A stretch of DNA of 64,000 nucleotides from JBEGHD01 sp049334165 (GTDB lineage Bacteria; Bacteroidota; Bacteroidia; Flavobacteriales_D; Sanyastnellaceae), in NCBI GenBank assembly GCA_049334165.1, contig JBEGHD010000002.1; one strand, given 5' to 3'. The position numbers were made by a program, and so were the translations under genes. Below are positions 1 through 8,164 of the stretch, piece after piece. Each line of letters begins with the position of its first letter. Within the stretch, counting starts at the first letter, position 1. A model generated the notes under the pieces. The model saw only the letters and a list, made by a program, of their open reading frames with translations. It searched no databases and was not told the origin of the DNA.

Positions 1-184
1 CTTTTTTGTCGGCAGTGATTTCGTAAACGGGTTTGAAATCATTTTCAATGTCGATGGCAACATCCTTTTTTGGGAGGTCGCGAACGTGGCCGTAGCTGGA
101 TTTTACCGTGAAGTCTTTTCCGAGGTAACCTTCGATGGTTTTCGCTTTGGCTGGGGACTCAACGATGACGAGATTTTTGGACAT
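1..184 (-). CDS. topA: DNA topoisomerase I, N-terminal fragment
   Basis: Partial gene: 61 codons read leftward off the window edge from an ATG at 184. Type IA topoisomerases relax negatively supercoiled DNA. The protein starts MSKNLVIVESPAKAKTIEGY, the classical start of the Toprim domain, with the invariant glutamate in the VESPAKA motif. SSYGHVRDLP follows at about residue 33, also characteristic of bacterial TopA. The catalytic tyrosine and zinc fingers lie outside the window. It is divergent from miaB. The identification is firm; only the fragment length limits it. Confidence 0.95.
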   Translation of the reverse strand, partial: MSKNLVIVESPAKAKTIEGYLGKDFTVKSSYGHVRDLPKKDVAIDIENDFKPVYEITADKK

Positions 185-459
185 ATACGCTGGATTTAAA
201 CGAGTGTTAAAGGCACATTTTGTAACCTTACAAAGCAATTCTTACGGTTCGAAGTTCAAGTGACTATCACGGTTCTTTTAACCCAATTGCTCAAGATTTC
301 GCTTTGCAAAGAAAGAACAAAGCAAATCTGAAATGCAAATTTAAAGCGATCAATCGTTCGCAGTCTGGCAGATAAACTGGTGCAAATTGTCACTTGCGAA
401 AAGATGTGAATGCACGGGGAATCAAGCTGTCAAACTGCCAGTTTCCTAATTTTAATTAA
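185..459. other. Divergent intergenic region topA/miaB
   Basis: About 275 bases between the leftward topA start and the first promoter element of miaB. I see no gene. A small inverted repeat (GCTTTG at 301-306 and CAAAGC at 318-323) is the only local structure. The topA promoter should lie here, but I cannot assign a TAnnTTTG element to the minus strand. Confidence 0.5.
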
Positions 460-467
460 TAAATTTG
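460..467 (+). promoter_or_regulatory. Bacteroidota -7 promoter element for miaB
   Basis: TAAATTTG matches the TAnnTTTG consensus exactly. A transcript would start near 472-474. The TTG at 465 that could open the longest miaB frame lies inside this element, so the ATG at 498 is the better start. No clear -33 TTG was found at the usual distance. Confidence 0.55.
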
Positions 468-497
468 CGCCTATTTTTCATTCTCAAAAGTCATCTT

Positions 498-1925
498 ATG
501 CACGAAGGAAGTAAAGTGATTGACGAAGCCAGACAAGGTGAGGCTACGATGTTGGAGACGACTCAAAAAAGTGACTCAAAAAAACTAATGCTCGAGAGCT
601 ACGGCTGCCAGATGAATTTTTCTGACAGCGAGATTGTAGCTTCAATTATGGCAGAAGAAGGCTACGGTACAACTCGCGATGCTGAAGCCGCAGACGTTGT
701 TTTGATCAACACCTGCTCTATCCGGGACAATGCGGAACAGCGTGTGCGCAACAGGCTCAACTTTTTCAGAGGAATGAAAAAAAGAAAGCCAGAACTCGTT
801 GTGGGTATTTTGGGCTGTATGGCCGAGCGACTGAAAAAACAACTACTCGAAGAAGAGAAACTCGTTGATCTGGTCGTTGGTCCCGATGCCTATCGCGAAC
901 TTCCGGGCCTGATCCAGGAAGTGGAAACCGGACAAAAAGCCGTGAATGTTCTGCTCTCAAGAGAAGAAACCTATGCTGACATCAGCCCCGTGAGGCTCGA
1001 CAGTAATGGCGTTACAGCATTTATCTCCATCATGCGAGGGTGCGACAACATGTGCTCTTTCTGTGTAGTGCCTTTCACCAGAGGAAGGGAGCGAAGCCGC
1101 GATCCTGAGTCGATTGTTCGCGAAGCTCAGGAGCTTTTCGATCAGGGTTATCGCGAAGTGACTTTGCTCGGTCAAAATGTTGACTCCTACAAGTGGAACA
1201 TGACGAGCAAAGGACAAATTAAAGATCCGGAAAAGCCGACAAAGAATTTTGCTCAATTGCTCGAAATGGTTGCCGAAGTGAATCCCGATCTGCGAGTGCG
1301 CTTTTCTACTTCGCACCCAAAGGACATGACGGATGACGTGCTGTACAGCATGAAGAAATACGAAAATATTTGCAATTACATTCACCTGCCTGTGCAGTCG
1401 GGTAACAGCGAAATGCTGAAACGAATGAACCGCGGTTACACCAGAGAGTGGTACAAAGATCGTATTGCAGCCATTCGCAGAATTATTCCCGAATGCGCAA
1501 TTTCTACAGATATTATTACTGGGTTTTGCGGTGAGACGGAGGAAGAACATCAAGACACCTTGAGCCTGATGGAAGAGGTTCAGTACAACATGGCTTACAT
1601 GTTTAAATACTCTGAGCGCCCGAGGACTCTGGCAGAACGAAAGTTTGAAGATGATGTGCCCGAAGAGGTGAAAGGTCGCAGACTCAAGGAAGTAATCGAT
1701 TTGCAGATGAAAGCAAACGCCAGAAGAACTCGCGAGATGGTGGGCCAAACTCACCGGGTGCTGATTGAAGGTGTTTCTAAAAAGTCGGACGAAGAGCTCT
1801 GCGGAAGAAACTCACAAAACACGATGGTGGTTTTTCCAAAGGGAAATCACAAGATCGGTACCTATGTAAATGTGTATGCTGAGGAGTGCACTTCAGTGAC
1901 TCTTCGAGGGAAAGTGGTAAACTAA
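498..1925 (+). CDS. miaB: tRNA-2-methylthio-N6-dimethylallyladenosine synthase MiaB
   Basis: Radical SAM methylthiotransferase that adds the 2-methylthio group to i6A37 of tRNAs reading UNN codons. The order is UPF0004 domain (LESYGCQMNFSDSE with the first of three cluster cysteines, then NTCSIRDNA and ILGCMAER), radical SAM core (RGCDNMCSFCVVPFTRG, CxxxCxxC) and a C-terminal TRAM domain. All six cluster cysteines are present. The start at 498 keeps the MHEGSKVIDEARQGE extension, which resembles the N-terminus I recall for flavobacterial MiaB; ATG 549 is the alternative. It is followed after 25 bases by the sigma54 activator and probably leads an operon running to secG. Confidence 0.95.
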   Translation: MHEGSKVIDEARQGEATMLETTQKSDSKKLMLESYGCQMNFSDSEIVASIMAEEGYGTTRDAEAADVVLINTCSIRDNAEQRVRNRLNFFRGMKKRKPELVVGILGCMAERLKKQLLEEEKLVDLVVGPDAYRELPGLIQEVETGQKAVNVLLSREETYADISPVRLDSNGVTAFISIMRGCDNMCSFCVVPFTRGRERSRDPESIVREAQELFDQGYREVTLLGQNVDSYKWNMTSKGQIKDPEKPTKNFAQLLEMVAEVNPDLRVRFSTSHPKDMTDDVLYSMKKYENICNYIHLPVQSGNSEMLKRMNRGYTREWYKDRIAAIRRIIPECAISTDIITGFCGETEEEHQDTLSLMEEVQYNMAYMFKYSERPRTLAERKFEDDVPEEVKGRRLKEVIDLQMKANARRTREMVGQTHRVLIEGVSKKSDEELCGRNSQNTMVVFPKGNHKIGTYVNVYAEECTSVTLRGKVVN

Positions 1926-1950
1926 AAGCCGATCAAAGAGAAAGTAACAA

Positions 1951-3192
1951 ATGGAACTCCAGGCAATAAAACAGCGATTTGGAATTATAGGTAACTCGGC
2001 AGGGCTCAATAGAGCTCTGGATGTGGCCAGACAAGTTGCGCCAACAGATATTTCTGTTTTGATAAATGGTGAGAGCGGTGTTGGAAAGGAAGTGATGCCG
2101 CAGGTAATTCACCAACTGAGCTCTCGCAAACACGGGCCTTACATTGCCGTGAACTGTGGAGCCATTCCGGAAGGGACTATCGACTCAGAGCTTTTTGGTC
2201 ACGAGAAAGGTGCTTTTACCGGTGCCACTGGTTCTCGAAAAGGCTACTTTGAAGAGGCCGATGGAGGAACCATCTTTTTGGATGAGGTTGCCGAGCTGCC
2301 TCTGCAAACACAGGTGCGTCTATTGCGTGTTCTCGAAACTGGAGAATTCATTCGTGTTGGTTCTTCGAAAGTGATAAAGTCTGACGTCCGTTTGGTTGCG
2401 GCTTCCAATGTCGATTTCAACGAAGCCATCAAGAAGGGAACTTTCCGGGAGGATCTTTACTACCGACTCAACACGGTGCCGATTTACGTGCCTCCTTTGA
2501 GAGAGAGAAAGGAAGATATTTATTTGCTATTCAGAAAGTTCACAACCGATTTTTCCGAAAAGTACAGAATGCCTGCATTGCAGTTGACCGATGACGCTGT
2601 GAAGGTGCTGGAAAATTACCGCTGGCCTGGGAATATTCGTCAGCTCAAAAATATCACCGAGCAGATTTCAGTGATCGAACAGGAGCGGGAAATTGATGCT
2701 GAGAAACTGATGGGTTACTTACCTTCGGATAGCCGCTCGAGCAGTTTGCCGATGGTGGTGAAAAAAGAGGAAAGTGCCAACGACTTTTCAGAAAGAGAAA
2801 TTCTTTACAAGGTGCTTTTTGATATGAAAAGCGACCTTACCGACCTGAAAAAACTCGTGCTTCAGATGATCCGAAGCGATGGCCAGCTCGATGCCACTTC
2901 CACAAACTCCGAGCTGATGCGCAAAGTCTTTGACGATGACGACATGCACGTAGCCGAGAACGGTGATACAGCCTCTGGAATTTTTCACCTTCCAGGTCGA
3001 TCTGATGAACAGGAAAAAGAACCAGAGACGTTAGAGGTAGAAGAAACTCTTTCCCTTCAGGATACAGAAAAAGAGTTGATAAAGAAAGCGCTCAAAAAGC
3101 ACAACAATAAAAGAAAGTACGCTGCCAGCGAGTTAGGTATTTCGGAGCGAACGCTCTACAGAAAAATTAAGGAGTACGACCTTAATAATTAG
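1951..3192 (+). CDS. Sigma54-interacting AAA+ transcriptional activator without receiver domain
   Basis: 413-residue bacterial enhancer-binding protein. The AAA+ domain starts almost at residue 1: Walker A GESGVGKE (about 40-47), the sigma54-contacting loop GAFTGA (87-92), Walker B TIFLDE (about 107-112) and the R-finger region GTFREDLYYRL. A linker of roughly 100 residues precedes a Fis-type HTH near 375-410 (KYAASELGISERTLYRKIKE). There is no N-terminal receiver, GAF or PAS domain, so activity must be set by expression, by partners or through the linker. The intact GAFTGA loop means it should remodel sigma54 holoenzyme. Its place between miaB and lptE matches an arrangement I know from other Bacteroidota. 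The target genes are not evident. Confidence 0.92.
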   Translation: MELQAIKQRFGIIGNSAGLNRALDVARQVAPTDISVLINGESGVGKEVMPQVIHQLSSRKHGPYIAVNCGAIPEGTIDSELFGHEKGAFTGATGSRKGYFEEADGGTIFLDEVAELPLQTQVRLLRVLETGEFIRVGSSKVIKSDVRLVAASNVDFNEAIKKGTFREDLYYRLNTVPIYVPPLRERKEDIYLLFRKFTTDFSEKYRMPALQLTDDAVKVLENYRWPGNIRQLKNITEQISVIEQEREIDAEKLMGYLPSDSRSSSLPMVVKKEESANDFSEREILYKVLFDMKSDLTDLKKLVLQMIRSDGQLDATSTNSELMRKVFDDDDMHVAENGDTASGIFHLPGRSDEQEKEPETLEVEETLSLQDTEKELIKKALKKHNNKRKYAASELGISERTLYRKIKEYDLNN

Positions 3193-3203
3193 TCTTTACG
3201 AAA

Positions 3204-3701
3204 ATGAAGAAATTAGCTTGCTTACTTTTAATTCCTCTACTTCTCGTTGGTTGCTCCGTTGGAGTTACCATGAGCGGAACGGACACTTCGGGAGCAAGCA
3301 CTTTTAGTGTCGATTATTTTAAACCGAATACTCCGCTGGCTACTCCGCTATTGGCCCAGCGTTTTACAGAATCTCTCAAGGATTTGATTCTTCAGCAATC
3401 GCCCTTGAACATCACAAAGCGAGATGGAGATCTTACCTACGAAGGTGCAATTATTGGCTACGACATTTCTCCATCGGCAGTGCAGGCCAACGAAACAGCC
3501 AGTCAAAACCGACTCACAATCACTGTGAAGGTGAAGTACACCAATACCATCGAAAAGGAGAAAAGTTTTGAGCGTACTTTTTCTAAATTCGCAGATTACC
3601 CGAGCAGTCAGGACCTTTTTGCAATAGAAGATCAGCTGATCGAGGACATAAACGATCAGCTAACTCAAGACATTTTCAACGCCAGCCTCGGTAATTGGTA
3701 A
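3204..3701 (+). CDS. lptE: LPS-assembly lipoprotein LptE (Bacteroidota type)
   Basis: 165-residue outer-membrane lipoprotein. LptE sits in the LptD barrel and helps insert lipopolysaccharide into the outer leaflet. The protein begins MKKLACLLLIPLLLVGCSV, a signal peptide with lipobox LVGC, so Cys17 should be lipidated. Then comes the short alpha/beta fold with an ALATPLLAQRF-like helix and a repeated pattern of strands (LTITVKVKYTN). Sequence similarity to proteobacterial LptE is weak; the assignment rests on size, lipobox, fold pattern and position 12 bases after the sigma54 regulator and directly before the TPR-like gene. Confidence 0.8.
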   Translation: MKKLACLLLIPLLLVGCSVGVTMSGTDTSGASTFSVDYFKPNTPLATPLLAQRFTESLKDLILQQSPLNITKRDGDLTYEGAIIGYDISPSAVQANETASQNRLTITVKVKYTNTIEKEKSFERTFSKFADYPSSQDLFAIEDQLIEDINDQLTQDIFNASLGNW

Positions 3702-3702
3702 C

Positions 3703-4842
3703 ATGAACAAGGATCAGTTTTACAAACAGCTCGAGCAGCCTCAGTTGCTTTCCCGCGATGACATCGATTCGTTGCAGGAGCTTGTAGAACAATACCCTTA
3801 TTTTGCATCAGCCAGAGTCCTACTGGCCAAAGCGCTCCACAGCGCCAACGACCATCGTTTTGACGAAGCACTGCAGCAAGCAGCCGTTTTTGCCGGAGAC
3901 CGCAAGGTGCTTTACAATTTGGTGATGAAGGAAAACCTGAAGCAAAAAATCAGGGATGTAAACGAAGCGGTTTCGAAAGAAACTGAAGAGGTTGAAGAAG
4001 AAGTAGAAAAACAAACTGAACCAGAGAATTCCGAGGTCTCTGACCAGGAGGAGATTGAGGCACAGGGTGAAACTGTTGTCGAAGAACCTTCAGAAAAAGA
4101 AGAAGGCACGGAGGTCGAGGTCAAAGAATTTGAGTCGTCTACTGAACTCGAAGAAGAGAAAGACGAAGATGTAGAAAAAGTTGAAAAACCCGATTCTGAA
4201 ATAGAGGAGGATGAAGAGGAAGGTGAAAGCGAGCAGACGTACGATGAGTACGAGCAGGAAATTCTCTACGAGGCCATCAACAGCACTATTTCCAGAGAAG
4301 TAAGTGAAGATGAGGAGGAAGAGGATAAAGACGAAGCTCAAACCGCATCAAAGCCTGAAGGTTCTGTATCGGAGGTAGCCCCGGATAAAGAGACAGACGA
4401 GGTAAAAGAATCTGCCTCACCAACAAGTTATTCTGAATGGCTTAAGAAAAGAGCCAGAGAAATTCACTACCACGAAGATTCCGTGGAAGAGAAGGCATCT
4501 CAACAGAGCAAGAGCACCGTAGACCAGGCAGTAAACGCTGAACAAAAAGTTGCTGAAGAGGAGGGAAGTAATTCTCCAAGCCAAGACGAATTAATAGAGC
4601 GTTTTATTGAAAAAGAGCCGAAGATTACTCCCAAAAAGGCCGACATGTTTTCTTCGGAAAACCTTGCGAAGATGAGTGTCGTAGAGGACGAAAGTTTTGT
4701 AACAGAGACAATGGCGAAGATCTTTGCGAAGCAGGGCAATCTTCGCAAAGCTAAAAGGGCATATAAACTCTTGAGTTTGAAATATCCCGAAAAAAGCATT
4801 TATTTTGCAAACCAAATTAAAAAGCTGCAAGGCAAGAAATAA
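3703..4842 (+). CDS. Acidic TPR-like protein of unknown function
   Basis: 379 residues, starting two bases after the lptE stop. Residues 1-70 form a helical N-terminus (SRDDIDSLQELVEQYPYFASARVLLAKAL) resembling a TPR helix pair. The middle, about 90-300, is a low-complexity, extremely Glu/Asp-rich stretch. The C-terminal 50 residues (ETMAKIFAKQGNLRKAKRAYKLL) resemble a final TPR repeat. No signal peptide or membrane segment is visible, so it is probably cytoplasmic. The position between lptE and secG is conserved in related genomes as far as I recall, but I know of no assigned function. Confidence 0.8.
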   Translation: MNKDQFYKQLEQPQLLSRDDIDSLQELVEQYPYFASARVLLAKALHSANDHRFDEALQQAAVFAGDRKVLYNLVMKENLKQKIRDVNEAVSKETEEVEEEVEKQTEPENSEVSDQEEIEAQGETVVEEPSEKEEGTEVEVKEFESSTELEEEKDEDVEKVEKPDSEIEEDEEEGESEQTYDEYEQEILYEAINSTISREVSEDEEEEDKDEAQTASKPEGSVSEVAPDKETDEVKESASPTSYSEWLKKRAREIHYHEDSVEEKASQQSKSTVDQAVNAEQKVAEEEGSNSPSQDELIERFIEKEPKITPKKADMFSSENLAKMSVVEDESFVTETMAKIFAKQGNLRKAKRAYKLLSLKYPEKSIYFANQIKKLQGKK

Positions 4843-4859
4843 AATTAACTAAAGATATA

Positions 4860-5243
4860 ATGGGCACATTTATAATTGTTTTGATCGTGATTGTGGGTAT
4901 TTTGCTCGGGTTGGTAATCCTTGTTCAAAACCCAAAAGGTGGAGGGTTGGCAACCGGATTTCAAGGTGCTACACAAATTGGCGGTGTCCAAAAAACAACC
5001 GATTTTCTTGAAAAAGCCACATGGATTTTGGGGATCGCACTTTTCGTTTTGTGCTTAGTTTCTGCTAAGTTCTACAGCGGCACTGGAGTGGCTGTTACTG
5101 AAGAGTCGGAATACGGAGATGACAACGTGCCTCAGCAGACAGAGCAAACTCAAGGAGTTCCACAACAAAATGGAGCCGAAAATGCAGCTAACCCACTCCA
5201 AAATCAAGGAGGAGCTGATCAATCTACAGAAGAAGGTCAGTAG
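4860..5243 (+). CDS. secG: Preprotein translocase subunit SecG
   Basis: 127 residues. SecG is the small accessory subunit of the SecYEG channel. Two transmembrane helices are visible (about 4-22, and 55-72 with WILGIALFVLCLVSAKF), separated by the signature loop QNPKGGGLATGFQGATQIGG. The tail of about 50 residues is Gln/Glu-rich and disordered, which is common in this phylum. It is the last gene of the miaB-secG run and is followed by a strong terminator. Confidence 0.93.
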   Translation: MGTFIIVLIVIVGILLGLVILVQNPKGGGLATGFQGATQIGGVQKTTDFLEKATWILGIALFVLCLVSAKFYSGTGVAVTEESEYGDDNVPQQTEQTQGVPQQNGAENAANPLQNQGGADQSTEEGQ

Positions 5244-5270
5244 GCACTTTTTGTCAGTAAAGAAATTTGA

Positions 5271-5309
5271 AAAAATGTCAGTATGTCAATCATGCTGACA
5301 TTTTTTTTT
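5271..5309 (+). terminator. Intrinsic terminator after secG
   Basis: TGTCAGTATG pairs with CATGCTGACA through ten base pairs (one T-G wobble) around the loop TCAAT. An A-run precedes the stem and nine T follow it. It separates the miaB-secG operon from groESL. Confidence 0.88.
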
Positions 5310-5427
5310 GCCCTTTGTGACCAATTGTCCTGATAAGTTTCTATTCGTCTGGTGGCACAATTTCTGACAAGCGACAACCGCGCAGATGCGCTTTGAAAAT
5401 GTTTAACCTTTAATAATTAAATAAAAC

Positions 5428-5703
5428 ATGTCAGTAAACGTAAAACCATTGGCAGATAGAGTGTTGGTGGAGCCAGCACCGGCCGAAGAGAAAACAGCCA
5501 GCGGAATCATTATTCCAGACTCGGCAAAAGAAAAGCCTCAGCGCGGAACTGTAGTTGCCGTTGGACCCGGTAAAAAAGATGAACCTACATCTGTGTCTGT
5601 TGGAGATAACGTTCTCTACGGGAAATTCTCTGGCACTGAGCTGAGCGTTGAAGGTAAAGATTACCTCATTATGCGCGAAGCTGACATTTTCGCAATTGTG
5701 TAA
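5428..5703 (+). CDS. groS: Co-chaperonin GroES
   Basis: 91 residues, the seven-membered lid of the GroEL folding chamber. The family start (KPLADRVLVEPAPAEEKTASGIIIPD) carries the mobile loop that contacts GroEL. The dome region VGDNVLYGKFSG and the end YLIMREADIFAIV are also canonical. It lies 43 bases before groEL, the usual pair. I looked for a CIRCE element (TTAGCACTC, nine bases, GAGTGCTAA) upstream and saw none, so HrcA control is not supported. The leader of about 115 bases after the secG terminator contains TAAGTTTC at 5334, only a weak match to a -7 box. Confidence 0.97.
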   Translation: MSVNVKPLADRVLVEPAPAEEKTASGIIIPDSAKEKPQRGTVVAVGPGKKDEPTSVSVGDNVLYGKFSGTELSVEGKDYLIMREADIFAIV

Positions 5704-5746
5704 TTCAACACGAATTTAATTAACGAACCAAAAAACTTAAGATAAA

Positions 5747-7390
5747 ATGGCAAAGGATATCAAATTTGACACAGCCGCCAGAAATAAACTCAAAGAAGGA
5801 GTTGACGCGCTGGCGAATGCGGTGAAAGTTACACTCGGACCTAAAGGTCGCAATGTCGTTATCGGCAAAAAATTCGGAGCACCATCTATCACAAAAGATG
5901 GTGTGTCTGTGGCTAAAGAAATTGAGCTCAAAGACCCTATCAAAAACATGGGAGCTCAAATGGTTAAAGAAGTAGCTTCTAAAACAGCGGACCTCGCTGG
6001 TGACGGAACTACAACAGCCACTGTTCTTGCTCAGGCAATCGTAGCTGCAGGATTGAAAAACGTAGCTTCAGGAGCCAACCCAATGGATCTCAAGCGCGGA
6101 ATCGACAAGGCTGTTCAAAAGGTAATTGAAGACCTCCGTGCGATCTCTACAGAGGTTGGAGACGACTTCGATAAAATCGAGCAGGTTGCAACTATCTCTG
6201 CCAACAACGACAAGAAAATTGGTGAGCTCATCGCTCGCGCAATGAAGAAAGCTGGTAAAGAGGGTGTGATCACTGTGGAAGAAGCAAAAGGAACTGAAGA
6301 CGAACTGAAGACTGTTGAAGGAATGCAGTTCGATCGCGGTTACCTTTCTCCATATTTCGTGACCAACACAGAGAAGATGGAAGCTGACCTCGACAAGCCA
6401 TACATTTTGATCTACGACAAGAAGATCTCTCAAATGAAAGACCTTCTTCCAGTATTGGAAAAATCAGCTCAAACTGGCCGTCCGCTTTTGATTATTGCTG
6501 AGGATATTGATGGAGAAGCTCTTGCTACACTAGTAGTAAACAAAATCCGCGGTTCACTGAAAGTTGCTGCTGTTAAAGCTCCGGGCTTTGGAGACAGAAG
6601 AAAAGCAATGTTGCAGGATATCGCGGTTCTCACAGGTGGAACTGTTATCTCTGAAGAAACTGGTCTTAAGCTTGAAAACACTGAGCTTGCTGATCTTGGT
6701 CAGGCTGAGAAAATCAGCATCGACAAAGACAACACTACCATCGTTAATGGTGAAGGTGACAAGAAGCAAATCCAGGAGCGCGTTGGACAAATCAAAGCGC
6801 AGATGGAAAACACAACTTCTGACTACGACAAAGAGAAGCTTCAGGAGCGTCTTGCCAAGCTAGTTGGTGGTGTTGCTGTGATCTACGTTGGAGCAGCTTC
6901 AGAAATGGAGATGAAAGAGAAGAAAGACCGTGTGGATGATGCTCTTCACGCAACTCGCGCAGCTGTAGAAGAAGGAATCGTTCCTGGTGGTGGAGTTGCA
7001 TACGTGCGCTCAGCCAAAGCTCTCGACAAACTGAAAGGTGAGAACCAGGACGAGACTACCGGAATCATGATCATCAGAAGAGCAATTGAAGAGCCAGTTC
7101 GCCAAATCGTATTTAACGCAGGTGGCGAAGGTGCAGTGATTGTTCAGAAAATCATTGACGGTAAAGGAGACTTCGGATACAACGCCCGCACAGAGCAGTT
7201 CGAAAACTTGTTCGAAGCTGGTGTAATTGACCCAACAAAAGTTTCTCGTGTGGCTCTTGAAAACGCTGCTTCAGTTGCCGGAATGCTACTCACTACGGAG
7301 TGTGTGATTTCTGACATCGAAGAAGAAGATGACAACGCAGGTGGCGGAATGCCAGGTGGAATGCCAGGAGGCATGCCAGGCATGATGTAA
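5747..7390 (+). CDS. groL: Chaperonin GroEL
   Basis: 547 residues, full length. GroEL forms the double-ring ATP-driven folding chamber. The protein shows the nucleotide site DGTTTATVLAQ (about residues 86-96), the apical and intermediate domain sequence typical of the family, and the flexible Gly-Gly-Met tail (GGMPGGMPGGMPGMM). It is cotranscribed with groES. The terminator directly after it has a GNRA-type tetraloop. No unusual residue was noticed. Confidence 0.98.
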   Translation: MAKDIKFDTAARNKLKEGVDALANAVKVTLGPKGRNVVIGKKFGAPSITKDGVSVAKEIELKDPIKNMGAQMVKEVASKTADLAGDGTTTATVLAQAIVAAGLKNVASGANPMDLKRGIDKAVQKVIEDLRAISTEVGDDFDKIEQVATISANNDKKIGELIARAMKKAGKEGVITVEEAKGTEDELKTVEGMQFDRGYLSPYFVTNTEKMEADLDKPYILIYDKKISQMKDLLPVLEKSAQTGRPLLIIAEDIDGEALATLVVNKIRGSLKVAAVKAPGFGDRRKAMLQDIAVLTGGTVISEETGLKLENTELADLGQAEKISIDKDNTTIVNGEGDKKQIQERVGQIKAQMENTTSDYDKEKLQERLAKLVGGVAVIYVGAASEMEMKEKKDRVDDALHATRAAVEEGIVPGGGVAYVRSAKALDKLKGENQDETTGIMIIRRAIEEPVRQIVFNAGGEGAVIVQKIIDGKGDFGYNARTEQFENLFEAGVIDPTKVSRVALENAASVAGMLLTTECVISDIEEEDDNAGGGMPGGMPGGMPGMM

Positions 7391-7416
7391 TCATCTGGAT
7401 TAAAAAGATAAAAACG

Positions 7417-7446
7417 AAAGGCCGTCCGAAAGGATGGCCTTTTTTG
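7417..7446 (+). terminator. Intrinsic terminator after groEL
   Basis: AAAGGCCGTCC and GGATGGCCTTT pair (one G-T wobble) around a GAAA tetraloop, followed by a T-run. It ends the groESL transcript. Confidence 0.9.
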
Positions 7447-7497
7447 TTTAATCAGCCCTGCTTACATTTTTTGTATTTTAGAAATAAATATTTGGTT

Positions 7498-7695
7498 ATG
7501 CGACTAGAGCGAAAAGATGACGAAATCCTTATCCGACTTTCATCGGACATCGACCTGAAGGAACTTCAAAATCTTCTTGATTATTTAGAGTATCAGGAAA
7601 GTTCATATAAATCTAAAGCTAAACAGTCAGATGCTGATAGTCTGGCAGAAGAGGTCAATAAAAGCATTTGGTACAACTTTCAGTCGAAAAGATAG
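7498..7695 (+). CDS. Small protein, probable antitoxin of a PIN-domain toxin
   Basis: 65 residues from ATG 7498 (MRLERKDDEILIRLSSDIDL). The longer frame from 7444 starts inside the groEL terminator and is not credible. The protein is charged, with a predicted short strand followed by helices (LKELQNLLDYLEYQ). It ends in a basic tail (NKSIWYNFQSKR) of the kind that inserts into toxin active sites. I recognise no DNA-binding motif or named antitoxin family. The role is inferred only from size and from the PIN toxin gene that begins five bases later. Confidence 0.65.
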   Translation: MRLERKDDEILIRLSSDIDLKELQNLLDYLEYQESSYKSKAKQSDADSLAEEVNKSIWYNFQSKR

Positions 7696-7700
7696 CAATC

Positions 7701-8153
7701 GTGAAGGTTGTTGTCGATTCGAATATCGTTTTCAGTGCTATTCTGAATACCAATAGCAAGGTCGGGCATCTGTTAATTAACGGAGCATCTTACTTCGATT
7801 TCTTCACAATTAAACTTCTTGAAGATGAGGTTTATAAGCACAAGGCGAAAATTCAAGAAATATCTGGATTTTCTGAACGTCAATTTGAGAGAACCTACAA
7901 ATTGATTACTTCAAAAATCACATTCCTTGATGAAGGGATTCTCTCTGAAAAAGAAATTTCTGAAACAATTGAAATAGTTTCAGAAATAGATGAAAATGAT
8001 ACTCTCTTTGTAGCTCTTGCCAATCATCTCGCTTGTCCACTTTGGACAGGTGATCTCAAACTAATCAAGGGTTTGAAGAGAAAATCCTACTCGAAACCTA
8101 TTAAGACATCTGAATTCAACGAAATCTTTCTCAATAAAGTGACGAGGTATTAA
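7701..8153 (+). CDS. PIN-domain putative ribonuclease toxin
   Basis: 150 residues from GTG 7701, just after the stop of the small upstream gene; TTG 7668 inside that gene is the alternative start. PIN domains are metal-dependent RNases and the toxins of VapBC-type modules. The acidic active-site positions are visible: VVVDSNIVFSAIL (first Asp), a central Glu-rich helix, ENDTLFVALANHL (third acid) and WTGDLKLIKGL (fourth Asp). The layout fits the family named putative toxin component, PIN family, rather than classical VapC. The pair sits as a two-gene islet between groEL and gldA, consistent with a mobile toxin-antitoxin module. Confidence 0.8.
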   Translation: MKVVVDSNIVFSAILNTNSKVGHLLINGASYFDFFTIKLLEDEVYKHKAKIQEISGFSERQFERTYKLITSKITFLDEGILSEKEISETIEIVSEIDENDTLFVALANHLACPLWTGDLKLIKGLKRKSYSKPIKTSEFNEIFLNKVTRY

Positions 8154-8164
8154 AAACCGTTGGA

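Noticed and set aside
957..1754. 265-codon frame antisense to miaB
   Set aside because: Shadow of miaB on the opposite strand; the miaB protein is unmistakable and the antisense product has no family features.
5244..5427. CIRCE/HrcA operator upstream of groES
   Set aside because: No TTAGCACTC-N9-GAGTGCTAA or close variant is visible; the inverted repeat present is the secG terminator.
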